Below, piece by piece: positions 11,284 through 18,334 of a stretch of 21,099 nt of DNA; position 1 is the stretch's first letter, and each line of letters begins with the position of its first letter. Source of the stretch: a virus; the IMG/VR virus record IMGVR_UViG_3300034812_000219, positions 1 to 21,099 of that record. One strand, written 5' to 3'. The position numbers and the translations under genes were made by a program. Under the pieces are notes generated by a model, which made no database searches, was not told the DNA's origin, and saw only the letters and a program-made list of their open reading frames with translations.

Positions 11284-11691
11284 TTAAAATTTACATTTTT
11301 CACAATTCCATTTTCTACCTAGAGCATTTATATAAGTTACAAAACTAACTTTGTCATTATAATAAATCCATTTCTTATCATAATAAACACCAGTAACCCA
11401 ACATTCCTCTAAAGGTATGTTTGTGTCATCTGAATTAAATTCATGCTCAACTTTAAGAACAAGAGATTTACCTGTATGCCAAGAATCGCAAATTCTCTCT
11501 AACAATAATCTTTGCCCTGTAGGTATTGAATTAAATTTATATTTAACCTCAATTAAAATTAATATCTCGTTGTCAAACTCTAAAACAGCATCAATGTCTG
11601 ATGGGTGCATGTTTCCGTTTTGTACACCAGTAAAATCAATAACTTGTTTTACTTTATTTCTGTTTCTAATTAAGCTGACTTTTTCTGTCAT
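11284..11691 (-). CDS. PD-(D/E)XK-like nuclease-fold protein
   Basis: 135 residues. The N-terminal half reads IDFTGVQNGNMHPSDIDAV, then LEFDNEILILIEVKYKFN: an Asp before a beta strand and E-x-K at its end, the core of the PD-(D/E)XK fold (Asp in DIDAV, Glu and Lys in IEVK). The C-terminus has two Cys (CEKCKF), maybe a metal site with Cys from elsewhere. It could trim recombination structures or process ends. No exact family is recognised. Confidence 0.62.
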   Translation of the reverse strand: MTEKVSLIRNRNKVKQVIDFTGVQNGNMHPSDIDAVLEFDNEILILIEVKYKFNSIPTGQRLLLERICDSWHTGKSLVLKVEHEFNSDDTNIPLEECWVTGVYYDKKWIYYNDKVSFVTYINALGRKWNCEKCKF

Positions 11692-12098
11692 TAATTTTCT
11701 TTTAAGTATTCTAAATATACCCTTTGCAATTTATCATGTAGTTCATTTTTAAAACAACTGCCACAACTTGTAGGTTGCATATTATCTTTAAATACTCTAT
11801 TATAAATAACTAATAATTCTTTTTGTGTTTCTGAGGTTACTACATTCTTAACATTTTTAAAGTAATTGTCTAAATAATTAAATTCATCTTCATTAAGACA
11901 TTCTGGTTTGTTATACGGAAACAAACGATTAAGTACATCTCTGCGTTTATCACAGCCACAGTCTTCACCTAATATAAACTTAGCTACTTTGTCAACTCCA
12001 GTCTTTTTAAATACCTTTTCAACAGTATCTCCTAAACCTCTAGCTTTTGTATTTTTTGTATTCTTCTTTTGTGTTTTGTCTAATTTTTTCTTTTGCAT
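11691..12098 (-). CDS. Cys-rich conserved phage protein
   Basis: 135 residues. The N-terminus is basic (MQKKKLDKTQKKNTKNTKA). Then GLGDTVEKVFKKTGVDKVA, GEDCGCDKRRDVLNRLFPY and IYNRVFKDN with CGSC. The Cys pattern (CGC, ECL, CGSC) suggests a metal site. I have seen this combination in flavobacterial phages as an unannotated protein. It overlaps the sigma-like gene by 59 bases; a start inside the basic stretch would shorten the overlap. Confidence 0.65.
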   Translation of the reverse strand: MQKKKLDKTQKKNTKNTKARGLGDTVEKVFKKTGVDKVAKFILGEDCGCDKRRDVLNRLFPYNKPECLNEDEFNYLDNYFKNVKNVVTSETQKELLVIYNRVFKDNMQPTSCGSCFKNELHDKLQRVYLEYLKEN

Positions 12099-12618
12099 TT
12101 GTTAATGTATTAAATATTGAACTTAAACTTATCTTTGTCTCCTTGCTTAAATCTCTCATGCTCATACCACTATCAAAATATAATTTAGTTAGTTTTTTAT
12201 CGTACCAGTACCAACTATCAATAGTTTGTTCTATTTTTTCATGTAGTTTATCTAAACTCTTTTTTTTAGATACAGTTTGCATATATGATTCATAATCCTC
12301 AAAATAATTATTATAAACTTTCTTTATTGAATTGTCATCCATTTCTGTAAATAAAAATATTTTTCTAGTTTTTATACTCTTTCCATACTTGGCAAAATTA
12401 CTATAGTATAAGTTTCTTAATGTTATGTATATGTAAAAAGTATTGACTTCTGTTTTATTGTACATAATCTTTTTTATGTCTTTTGTATAATCATAAATTC
12501 TAATATACATTTCTTGTACTATTTCGTTTGCGTCATCATTTGACAAACCAAAGCTTTTTGCCATGTTAAACCAATCTTGGTGTTTGTTAGATAGTATGTC
12601 TAGTATCTCACAATTCAC
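12040..12618 (-). CDS. Phage sigma-70-like factor
   Basis: 192 residues from GTG 12618 (MNCEILDILSNKHQDWF), 11 bases inside the end of the VRR-NUC gene. Region 2-like: QDWFNMAKSFGLSNDDANE, then IVQEMYIRIYDYTKD. Region 4-like helix-turn-helix at the end: KLYFDSGMSMRDLSKETKI, SSIFNTLTNAKEKIR. That is the layout of small sigma-like regulators in flavobacterial phages. Longer frames up to ATG 12738 would sit inside the nuclease gene. It could switch host RNA polymerase to the phage -7 boxes (TAnTATTG or TATATTTG). Confidence 0.65.
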   Translation of the reverse strand: MNCEILDILSNKHQDWFNMAKSFGLSNDDANEIVQEMYIRIYDYTKDIKKIMYNKTEVNTFYIYITLRNLYYSNFAKYGKSIKTRKIFLFTEMDDNSIKKVYNNYFEDYESYMQTVSKKKSLDKLHEKIEQTIDSWYWYDKKLTKLYFDSGMSMRDLSKETKISLSSIFNTLTNAKEKIRQNTKEEYKKYKS

Positions 12619-12895
12619 AAAGCAATATCTCTTTAATTTGTTCAACAGAATTACAGACAAAGTATGAGCCATTCCAATTAGATTGAAATTGTAATTCATC
12701 TCTAGTAAGTCTTTGTTGAGATAGTGTTTTGCTACCATCTTTGATTTCTATTAAATAATTGTTTCCATTGTAACCAACAATAATATCTGGTGCACCTTTG
12801 CCAAGTTGATGAGTATGTAATATACTACAACCCATCTTCCTTAGTTCAGAAACTATTTTTTTTTGGTTACTATCTACTCTTGCTTTAAGTCGCAC
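12608..12895 (-). CDS. VRR-NUC domain nuclease
   Basis: 95 residues, the minimal stand-alone size. LGKGAPDIIVGYNGNNYLIEI carries the fold: catalytic Asp37, Glu50 and Lys52. Then DGSKTLSQQRLTRDELQFQ, with the conserved Gln/Glu helix. Stand-alone VRR-NUC proteins of phages cut branched DNA such as Holliday junctions. It overlaps the primase-helicase end by 22 bases, in keeping with replication-recombination coupling. Confidence 0.85.
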   Translation of the reverse strand: MRLKARVDSNQKKIVSELRKMGCSILHTHQLGKGAPDIIVGYNGNNYLIEIKDGSKTLSQQRLTRDELQFQSNWNGSYFVCNSVEQIKEILLCEL

Positions 12896-14604
12896 CTATA
12901 TTTATCTATTTCAACAAAAGGGGTTTGATTGTTAAAATAATATCGGCTTGACTTCCTGTCGTATGTTATACCAGCTATCTCTTGTGGATAACCAACTAAT
13001 TTTTGTTTTTTTATCTTTTGACTGCCAAATATAACTCTAGTATCGCTAAAGTCAACAGCTCTATTTGGTCTCCAAATAAATAGACAATTATCGCATTTAT
13101 CAGCAAAAGTACCACCACCTTTAATTCTGTTTACATCTGGTTTATAATATCTGTTGTTGTCATCTTTTTGTGGTGTAACTTGGTGTGCAACTAAATGTAC
13201 AGAAATTTTATTCTCTACTGCAAACCTTTTTAATTCACTCATGAATCGAGATATATATAAATCTTCTCTTTCACCTTTTTGCATCCTGTGTTGGATGGTG
13301 TTATAAGGGTCTATTATCAAAGAACGAATACCTTTTGTCTTAACTAAAAATTTAGCCCTGTCAAAGATATCGTCTAATTTATAACTTTTTTTTGGATATA
13401 TAACAAAAAAGTGTTTTTTCATAAACTCTAAACCTTCCTTAAAATCTTTTTCAGTCATATAGTTATTGGCATAAAAAGGGTCTGCGCTTTTGCCAATATA
13501 TGATTCTATTAAATCACTATAGAAATCATTTATAGGCATATTCTCTGGGCTAAATACACCAAACTTCCAACCATCATGAAAAGCTTTTAGTAAAGCTAAT
13601 TGCCCTAGAAACATACTCTTGCCTTCGTTTTGATAACCAGTCCAAATATTTACTTCTCCTATTCTCCAAGTCCAAGCATTGTCTATTGAATCTATGTGTG
13701 TGGTAGTACCCCTTTCTTGACCGTTCCTATAACCATCAATCATGCTATCGTATATATCGTCAATAGAAAATATACCCTCTAGCTTTGGGTCATGAGCATC
13801 TCTTACTCTTTGCTTTAATGATTCTATGCCTTCTTTTAATAAAACCTCATTTGCATCTTTATATGGTTTTAAACTTACTATCTTACATTTTTCTGCGCCA
13901 AATCTTCTGACTAATTCATCTTCTAAATATCTGCCATTGTCATCATTATCTGTTGCAATATAAACTCTTTCGGCCTGTTCAAATACTTCGTAACAATTAG
14001 ATATACATTCTAATTTTTTATCTAAGTTTTTATCTTTTATATTTGGTGCACCCATGTTTACAGAAGTATGCCAAGTAATACCAGCTACTTCCCAACTTAA
14101 TGAATCCATTTCTCCTTCGCATATAATTATTAGCTTTTCGTTTTTTACTCTATCGTAATTATATATAATTGGCAAACTATCTTTACTTTGTGTAAATGTT
14201 TTTTTTACCAAACCTCTAGTCTTATAGTTTATCAGTTCATTGTCTTTGAAATATGGAAATACAATACTATTGCCATCTTTTGTACTTATAATTTTGTTTG
14301 CTTGTATTACATCTTTTGTTATACCTCGTTTATATAAAAACTCTAAACCTTTGTTGTTTATCTTTTGCAGATTATTTTTCTGTGGTTTTGTATATTGTTT
14401 TGTAGGCATAAAATTATCTTTTGGTTTTACACATCCTTTCCAACTACATTTATGGCAATTAAAAAGACCTGTATCTAAGTTAATACTTAGACACAAATCT
14501 TTATAATGTTTTTTGCCAATTTTGTAACAATTAGGGCAAATGACCTTTTGTTGTGTTCTATTACCCTTAGGATATATAGATATATTTTTGAATTCTTGTA
14601 TCAT
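12874..14604 (-). CDS. Toprim primase and DnaB-like helicase
   Basis: 576 residues, T7 gp4-like layout. N-terminal zinc ribbon: CPNC (23-26) and CHKC (50-53). Toprim: IIICEGEMDSLSWE and VYIATDNDDNGR. Helicase: Walker A GYQNEGKS (about residue 325), Walker B LIIDPYN, HLVAHQ (sensor), DVNRIKGGGTFADKCDN and IWRPN. It would prime and unwind the phage replication fork. Start ATG 14604 lies 4 bases below the last repeat of array B. It overlaps the VRR-NUC gene. Confidence 0.93.
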   Translation of the reverse strand: MIQEFKNISIYPKGNRTQQKVICPNCYKIGKKHYKDLCLSINLDTGLFNCHKCSWKGCVKPKDNFMPTKQYTKPQKNNLQKINNKGLEFLYKRGITKDVIQANKIISTKDGNSIVFPYFKDNELINYKTRGLVKKTFTQSKDSLPIIYNYDRVKNEKLIIICEGEMDSLSWEVAGITWHTSVNMGAPNIKDKNLDKKLECISNCYEVFEQAERVYIATDNDDNGRYLEDELVRRFGAEKCKIVSLKPYKDANEVLLKEGIESLKQRVRDAHDPKLEGIFSIDDIYDSMIDGYRNGQERGTTTHIDSIDNAWTWRIGEVNIWTGYQNEGKSMFLGQLALLKAFHDGWKFGVFSPENMPINDFYSDLIESYIGKSADPFYANNYMTEKDFKEGLEFMKKHFFVIYPKKSYKLDDIFDRAKFLVKTKGIRSLIIDPYNTIQHRMQKGEREDLYISRFMSELKRFAVENKISVHLVAHQVTPQKDDNNRYYKPDVNRIKGGGTFADKCDNCLFIWRPNRAVDFSDTRVIFGSQKIKKQKLVGYPQEIAGITYDRKSSRYYFNNQTPFVEIDKYRCDLKQE

Positions 14605-14607
14605 TGT

Positions 14608-14671
14608 TTACACTATGTATTATAATACACTATGTATTATATATATATATATTATATATTACACTATGTAT
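14608..14671. repeat. TACACTATGTA dyad repeats, 17-bp register (array B)
   Basis: Copies at 14608, 14625 and 14659, so spacings are 17 and 34 (two registers); the missing position holds only A/T. Consensus as in array A at 2099-2145 (TTACACTATGTAA or close). It fills the gap between the winged-helix gene (the third copy touches its stop) and the primase-helicase start, next to an A/T-rich stretch. The placement fits a replication origin or an operator controlling the helicase. Confidence 0.85.
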
Positions 14672-14964
14672 TATAAGGAACTGACAAGCTTGACATCTGG
14701 ACTTACATAAATCTTTCTTTCTTTACCACCATTGCCTACACTTTTAGTTACTCTTTTTATATATTCTTTGTCTTCTAATTTGTTTAGTACCCTGTATAAA
14801 GTTCTATCGTTCATTTTTAATGCGCCACAAATAGATTTATTTGAAGCATAGCAAAAACCTTTTTTTCTGGTCAAACCTTCAATATAAGATAAAACAACAG
14901 TTTCTGGTATTGTTAAATTAGTATTCATAAAATTTAAATTAATATTTAAGTATTTGTTATTCAT
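14671..14964 (-). CDS. Winged-helix DNA-binding protein
   Basis: 97 residues. The centre is a winged helix: IPETVVLSYIEGLTRKKGF, CYASNKSICGALKMNDRTL with recognition helix YRVLNKLEDKEYIKRVTK, and a wing ending RKIYVSPD. This matches the helix_turn_helix_36/DnaD-N-like domains in replication initiators and regulators. It ends on the third repeat of array B, so it is the first candidate to bind those repeats. The leader carries a hairpin (14982-15035) and the A-rich AAAACTATG. Confidence 0.75.
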   Translation of the reverse strand: MNNKYLNINLNFMNTNLTIPETVVLSYIEGLTRKKGFCYASNKSICGALKMNDRTLYRVLNKLEDKEYIKRVTKSVGNGGKERKIYVSPDVKLVSSL

Positions 14965-14981
14965 AGTTTTAAAACCACAAA

Positions 14982-15035
14982 CACCCAGTCAAATTGTAAA
15001 AAGCTATTATTATGAAACCATGTAATAACTGGGTG
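14982..15035 (-). promoter_or_regulatory. Leader hairpin before the winged-helix gene
   Basis: Minus strand stem CACCCAGT / ACTGGGTG with a 38-base loop that itself can pair (TATTA/TAATA). It is followed by TTTGTGGTTTTAAAACTATG, the start region of the winged-helix gene. The U content after the stem is modest, so an attenuator or translation control element is more likely than a strong terminator. Confidence 0.5.
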
Positions 15036-15050
15036 CTTATGATTGTTTAT

Positions 15051-15296
15051 TTAGAATGGTAAATCGGTTTCTGGTTTACTCTCTGTTTTTTGCTCTGGCA
15101 CATACTCATCAATCCAAACTGTGTGAGTTTTACCATATTGGTCAACTTCTTTTTTCTTGCCAATACTAAGTTTTAAAAACTTCCTTCCATTATACTCAAT
15201 CCAAGAATCTTTTGTCTTGTCTTCAGCTATTGTAAAATTTATTAAATCGTAGTTCTTTACTTGTCTTCCAGAACCTACATACTTTTTTTCGTTCAT
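15051..15296 (-). CDS. Putative ssDNA-binding-like protein with DLPF tail
   Basis: 81 residues. The body YVGSGRQVKNYDLINFTIA, then FLKLSIGKKKEVDQYGK and THTVWIDEY looks like a compact beta-barrel. The tail is rich in Glu, Lys and Pro and ends TDLPF, similar to the DDDIPF tip that SSB proteins use to recruit partners. It sits five bases below the ERF gene and before the helicase. An SSB role is inference; the fold is not shown by a clear family match. Confidence 0.5.
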   Translation of the reverse strand: MNEKKYVGSGRQVKNYDLINFTIAEDKTKDSWIEYNGRKFLKLSIGKKKEVDQYGKTHTVWIDEYVPEQKTESKPETDLPF

Positions 15297-15300
15297 ATAT

Positions 15301-15882
15301 TTAACTTATTAATAATTTTTCGACTTCTTTACTTACTTTGTATTTTTTTCTGACATCAGCTATTGTTATTCTATTTTCTTTTACAGCTTTTTTTGCATTG
15401 TCAAAATACTTGCCTGTTTTTGGCAACCACTCTTTTTCAGCATCTAGCGTTTGAGTAGTTGTTTGTGTCCAATTAGAGCTTGTTTTCGTGCTCTTAGAGT
15501 GTGTATTAGTAGCATCAACATCTTTAGTATCATCAATTAAAAATAAGCCGTTTAAAGCGTACTTTCTAGCATAACTAGATGATGCACCAAAACATTGAGC
15601 TATGTCCATACCCTTTTTACTAGGGTCAATACCAGCTTGTGCAGTAACACTTATAGTGTCTGTGCCATCACTTATAGTAACAGTAGCCACAACATATAAA
15701 GGGTCATTATTAACAAAATCAGATATTGTCAACAATAAACCTTCTTTTTTAAGTAGTGGTTTTACTGCTTCTAAAATGTCTTCACAACTTCTATAATTGT
15801 AATTACCAAAACTGTTCCTTTGATTTTTAGGTGCTTTCAAACTCGTTTGAATAGCCACCAATTTACTTTGTAGATTTTTCAT
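15301..15882 (-). CDS. erf: ERF family single-strand annealing protein
   Basis: 193 residues from ATG 15882 (MKNLQSKLVAIQTSLKAPK). I reject the longer frame starting at 15951 because its first 23 codons run through a terminator and promoter. Then NSFGNYNYRSCEDILEAVK, DTISVTAQAGIDPSKKGMD and IAQCFGASSSYARKYALNG are diagnostic of ERF (P22 Erf-like) proteins, which anneal complementary single strands in recombination and genome circularisation. The RecE-like nuclease makes its substrate. Confidence 0.9.
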   Translation of the reverse strand: MKNLQSKLVAIQTSLKAPKNQRNSFGNYNYRSCEDILEAVKPLLKKEGLLLTISDFVNNDPLYVVATVTISDGTDTISVTAQAGIDPSKKGMDIAQCFGASSSYARKYALNGLFLIDDTKDVDATNTHSKSTKTSSNWTQTTTQTLDAEKEWLPKTGKYFDNAKKAVKENRITIADVRKKYKVSKEVEKLLIS

Positions 15883-15886
15883 GGTG

Positions 15887-15915
15887 CTAATATATACAAA
15901 AAATGTCAGATGCAA
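15887..15915 (-). promoter_or_regulatory. Promoter of the ERF operon, nearly leaderless
   Basis: Minus strand TTG 15915-15913, 18 bases, TATATTAG 15894-15887. TTTGCATCTGACA carries the TGTCAG core on the opposite strand from the other promoters. The TTG lies in the U-run of the terminator. The expected +1 is about 15883-15882, so the mRNA may begin at or next to the ATG. Confidence 0.55.
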
Positions 15916-15945
15916 AAAAAAAGGGTAACAATTTTCAGCTACCCC
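15914..15945 (-). terminator. Factor-independent terminator after the lysis genes
   Basis: The minus-strand RNA has stem GGGUAGC / GUUACCC (one G-U pair) with an 8-base loop, followed by nine U. It ends the lysis operon; the ERF promoter overlaps the U-run. Confidence 0.9.
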
Positions 15946-16035
15946 TTTCAAACAATGAAAACAAAGAAATCAATGGATATATAATAACACCCTATTGAAT
16001 TCATAAAGATAGTAAAAAATACCTATTAAATTCAC

Positions 16036-16071
16036 AAAGGACATAAATAATGTTTATCTACCCTGTCCTTT
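16036..16071 (-). other. Hairpin over the stop of the basic protein gene
   Basis: AAAGGACA / TGTCCTTT, 8 bp with a 20-base loop that contains the stop codon. Downstream come two TGAATTYAATAGG repeats (15990-16003, 16021-16034) and the strong terminator. It may protect the 3' end of the mRNA. Confidence 0.4.
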
Positions 16072-16188
16072 ATATCTTTTTTTATAATTTTTACTGTGCT
16101 TAACTTTACTTGATTTTGTTTTTGCGTGTATGCCTTTTCTTTTGCGTGATTTAGATTTATAAGTAGTAACCTCTTTACGCCTAGCCAT
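16054..16188 (-). CDS. Small highly basic conserved protein, 44 aa
   Basis: ATG 16188 overlaps the holin stop (TAATG). Product MARRKEVTTYKSKSRKRKG, IHAKTKSSKVKHSKNYK, ending RYKGQGR. Nearly half the residues are Lys or Arg. This KSKSRKRKxGIHAKTKSSxxKxSKNYKK pattern is one I have met beside lysis or late genes in flavobacterial phages. Possible nucleic acid binding; function not established. Confidence 0.72.
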   Translation of the reverse strand: MARRKEVTTYKSKSRKRKGIHAKTKSSKVKHSKNYKKRYKGQGR

Positions 16189-16649
16189 TATCTTTTGAAT
16201 ATACTTGTAGATTTTTCTGCTGTTCTACCACCAAAATATGCAAGTACACAAGCCATCATAACCTTCTCAAAAGTGTCATTCCATACTTCATTTATATGGA
16301 AAGGTATCGACTCAATGCTATCAAATATACCAGCAAAACTAAATACCACAATACACCACACAAGAACAAGAGGGCGAACATTTTTACTAAGCCAGCTATC
16401 ACTAGCCGCATCAGCTTGCCATCTACTCGTAATAGATTCCATTTCTTTATTTTGTTGCTCATATATAAGTTGTTGTAATTTAATTTTATCTCCTGTAGAT
16501 ATTTTTGCTTTACCTATCTCTGCTATTGCTTCTTTTGGTGATGTAACACCTTTTAGTACATTTCCTAATGTAGGATTAACTATAGATGCTGCTCCAAACA
16601 AAAGTTTACCAACGGTACTTTCACTAAATTTTTTTTTAGGTTTACTCAT
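16188..16649 (-). CDS. Holin, GTA/3TM-like
   Basis: 153 residues. The conserved block SRWQADAASDSWLSKNVRP, then LVLVWCIVVFSFAGIFDSI (TM1) and MMACVLAYFGGRTAEKS (TM2), belongs to the three-TM holin family (PF11351-like). The N-terminal section contains a weaker hydrophobic stretch (LLFGAASIVNPTLG). It makes the membrane hole that lets the amidase reach the cell wall. Adjacent to the amidase, which overlaps by 8 bases. Confidence 0.82.
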   Translation of the reverse strand: MSKPKKKFSESTVGKLLFGAASIVNPTLGNVLKGVTSPKEAIAEIGKAKISTGDKIKLQQLIYEQQNKEMESITSRWQADAASDSWLSKNVRPLVLVWCIVVFSFAGIFDSIESIPFHINEVWNDTFEKVMMACVLAYFGGRTAEKSTSIFKR

Positions 16650-17067
16650 TACTAATTAATTTATATTCTTCTTTAGCGTCATAAGACGGACATTGTTTTT
16701 TGTCGGTAAAATCTTTATGACCATATACTATAGCTTCTGGATGCGATTGTTTTAAGTCAACTAAAAGATTGTGTAAAGTTTCTGTTTGTTCAGGTGTTCT
16801 TGTGTCTTTCCAATCTTTCATGTTTTTATCCATACCCCCAATATAACATACACCTATACTATCTCTATTGTGTCCTGCACAATGTGCACCAATTTTCTCA
16901 ACAGGCCTACCTTCTTGTAATTCACCATTAAGTTTTATTACATAATGGTAACCACAGTCTGACCAACCATTACCTTTGACATGCCATTCTCTTATATCCT
17001 CTACATCAAAATCTTTAAACTCAGGTGTAGCTGAACAATGTACTATGAGTTTGTTTATTTTTCTCAT
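16642..17067 (-). CDS. N-acetylmuramoyl-L-alanine amidase endolysin
   Basis: 141 residues, Amidase_2 of the T7 lysozyme type. Zinc ligands His10 (LIVHCSATP), His117 (YGHKDF) and Cys126 (QCPSYD); catalytic Tyr40 (GYHYVI) and Lys124, matching T7 Tyr46 and Lys128. GAHCAGHNRDSIGVCYIGG is the family core. It cuts the bond between muramic acid and the peptide. No signal peptide, so it relies on the holin. Confidence 0.95.
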   Translation of the reverse strand: MRKINKLIVHCSATPEFKDFDVEDIREWHVKGNGWSDCGYHYVIKLNGELQEGRPVEKIGAHCAGHNRDSIGVCYIGGMDKNMKDWKDTRTPEQTETLHNLLVDLKQSHPEAIVYGHKDFTDKKQCPSYDAKEEYKLISNE

Positions 17068-17073
17068 TGTTTA

Positions 17074-17409
17074 TTAATTACTAGCTACTCTCGTATATCT
17101 ACTTTTATCTATAACATCTTGCATTTCTTGTACAGGTGCTTTTATAGATAATGATATACCAGCATCCCAACGGCCTATTAGACTTCTGTCTCTATAAATA
17201 AATATAACTGGTACAGATTTTATTTGTGTTCTTATAGATTGTTTTTGTTCTTCTAACAAAGCTCTTACAATCTTTGCACCTTTTATTTTATTTAAGTCTT
17301 TATAGTCGTTACGAAAGTTCCAAGAGCTGTTTATGTGTAGTACAGTATAATCTTGTGAACTAGCTATTGCAAATACAAATAGTGCAATTAGGGCAAATAT
17401 CTGTTTCAT
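17074..17409 (-). CDS. Exported thioredoxin-like protein in lysis cassette
   Basis: 111 residues with a Sec signal peptide (MKQIFALIALFVFAIASS, cut near 18). The mature protein reads YTVLHINSSWNFRNDYKDL, then KSVPVIFIYRDRSLIGRWD: a thioredoxin-like strand plus the cis-Pro loop (SVPVIF), but with no CxxC active site. It should lie in the periplasm. Redox activity is unlikely; a structural or outer-membrane disruption role is possible. Overlaps the next upstream gene by 4 bases. Confidence 0.7.
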   Translation of the reverse strand: MKQIFALIALFVFAIASSQDYTVLHINSSWNFRNDYKDLNKIKGAKIVRALLEEQKQSIRTQIKSVPVIFIYRDRSLIGRWDAGISLSIKAPVQEMQDVIDKSRYTRVASN

Positions 17410-17693
17410 TTTTGTATAATTTCATATAATTTCTCATCTATTTTATCTAGTTTTTCTGAGTTTTCCTGTACTTGTTCTGCTGTATTTTCGATAGTTTCTC
17501 TAATTAACTGGTCTTTTAAATCATATTCAGTTCTAGTTAACTCTGGTTTTGGCAATTCTTTCGCTAGCTCTATCTCAGCAGTCAATGTAAAATAAAGTCC
17601 AGCAAGTGATACCGCACCAGTTATTACTATTCCTATTGTTTTTAAATCTAAAGTTAGCTTAGTGTCCTCTCCTATTTCACTTGGTTTTCCCAT
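17406..17693 (-). CDS. One-TM coiled-coil protein of lysis cassette
   Basis: 95 residues. One membrane helix (IGIVITGAVSLAGLYFTL, about 20-38), then a long charged coiled-coil (RTEYDLKDQLIRETIENTA, ENSEKLDKIDEKLYEI). The layout resembles inner-membrane spanins or XhlA-type helpers. The ATG of the thioredoxin-like gene overlaps its stop. Confidence 0.68.
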   Translation of the reverse strand: MGKPSEIGEDTKLTLDLKTIGIVITGAVSLAGLYFTLTAEIELAKELPKPELTRTEYDLKDQLIRETIENTAEQVQENSEKLDKIDEKLYEIIQK

Positions 17694-17697
17694 TTTA

Positions 17698-17925
17698 TTA
17701 TTCTTTTATATCTTCATAAGAACCATCTTCTAAATTAATATTTACTTTACCATATTTTTCTTGTAAACCTTCAACCAATTTAGTATTTTCTTCTACAACC
17801 ATTTCGTTTGCTTTTAACAACTCTTGTTCTCTAATTACCATAGTTCCTAAATCATGCTTTATTGCTGCAAATTTTTGTTGTACTTGTTTTAATGATTCTA
17901 ATTCTGATTCTGTTATTTTATTCAT
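17698..17925 (-). CDS. Coiled-coil small protein, 75 aa
   Basis: Starts MNKITESELESLKQVQQKF, heptad-like through EEKYG-type repeats, ends in GSYEDIKE. First gene of the lysis operon, 23 bases below the -7 box. Probably a dimer. The exact role is unknown. Confidence 0.65.
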   Translation of the reverse strand: MNKITESELESLKQVQQKFAAIKHDLGTMVIREQELLKANEMVVEENTKLVEGLQEKYGKVNINLEDGSYEDIKE

Positions 17926-17947
17926 AGTATTAAATTTAATTATATAT

Positions 17948-17978
17948 CAAATATAATAAATTACCAATCAGGTCGCAA
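17948..17978 (-). promoter_or_regulatory. Consensus Bacteroidota promoter of lysis operon
   Basis: Minus strand TTG 17978-17976, 20 bases, TATATTTG 17955-17948, a perfect match to TTG-N19/20-TAnnTTTG. It lies in the last codons of the 106-residue gene. Confidence 0.85.
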
Positions 17979-18281
17979 AACAATATCAACTGGTTTTTCT
18001 TGTATGCCAATTTGATTAGATAAATTGCTTTTCATGCTTTGTACATCTAATCCAGCTTCTAACCAAGAAACAACATCTGATTTTTTTAATTCATCATAAT
18101 CTATAAAATTATCTTTGTCATACTCTACGTAAAATGTACCTATTAAATTTGCATTATAATCTGCCTTATTGGCATTATAAGACCAATGTACATTGTAAAT
18201 AACATTATCGTGTTTGTCTTCTTTGATTTTTGCGTCAAGGGCATTTATTTCCCAACTATAGCTTATTCTATCTTTTGCCAT
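17961..18281 (-). CDS. Small conserved phage protein, 106 aa
   Basis: Starts MAKDRISYSWEINALDAKI, then NVIYNVHWSYNANKADYNA, FYVEYDKDNFIDYDELKKS, VVSWLEAGLDVQ and ends RPDW. This 'W-I-x-x-L-D ... VHW ... G-x-x-x-VE ... F-x-x-Y-x-x-L ... WL ... PDW' pattern resembles small proteins of marine phages (possibly DUF7936-like) next to fibre genes; function unknown. Confidence 0.65.
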   Translation of the reverse strand: MAKDRISYSWEINALDAKIKEDKHDNVIYNVHWSYNANKADYNANLIGTFYVEYDKDNFIDYDELKKSDVVSWLEAGLDVQSMKSNLSNQIGIQEKPVDIVLRPDW

Positions 18282-18334
18282 AATATTAAATTAAATTTAT
18301 ATATAAATAACTAAAAATTATTTTTTTGTATTGT

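Noticed and set aside
16195-16659. Plus-strand open frame of 154 codons over the holin
   Set aside because: Full antisense overlap with a recognised holin gene.
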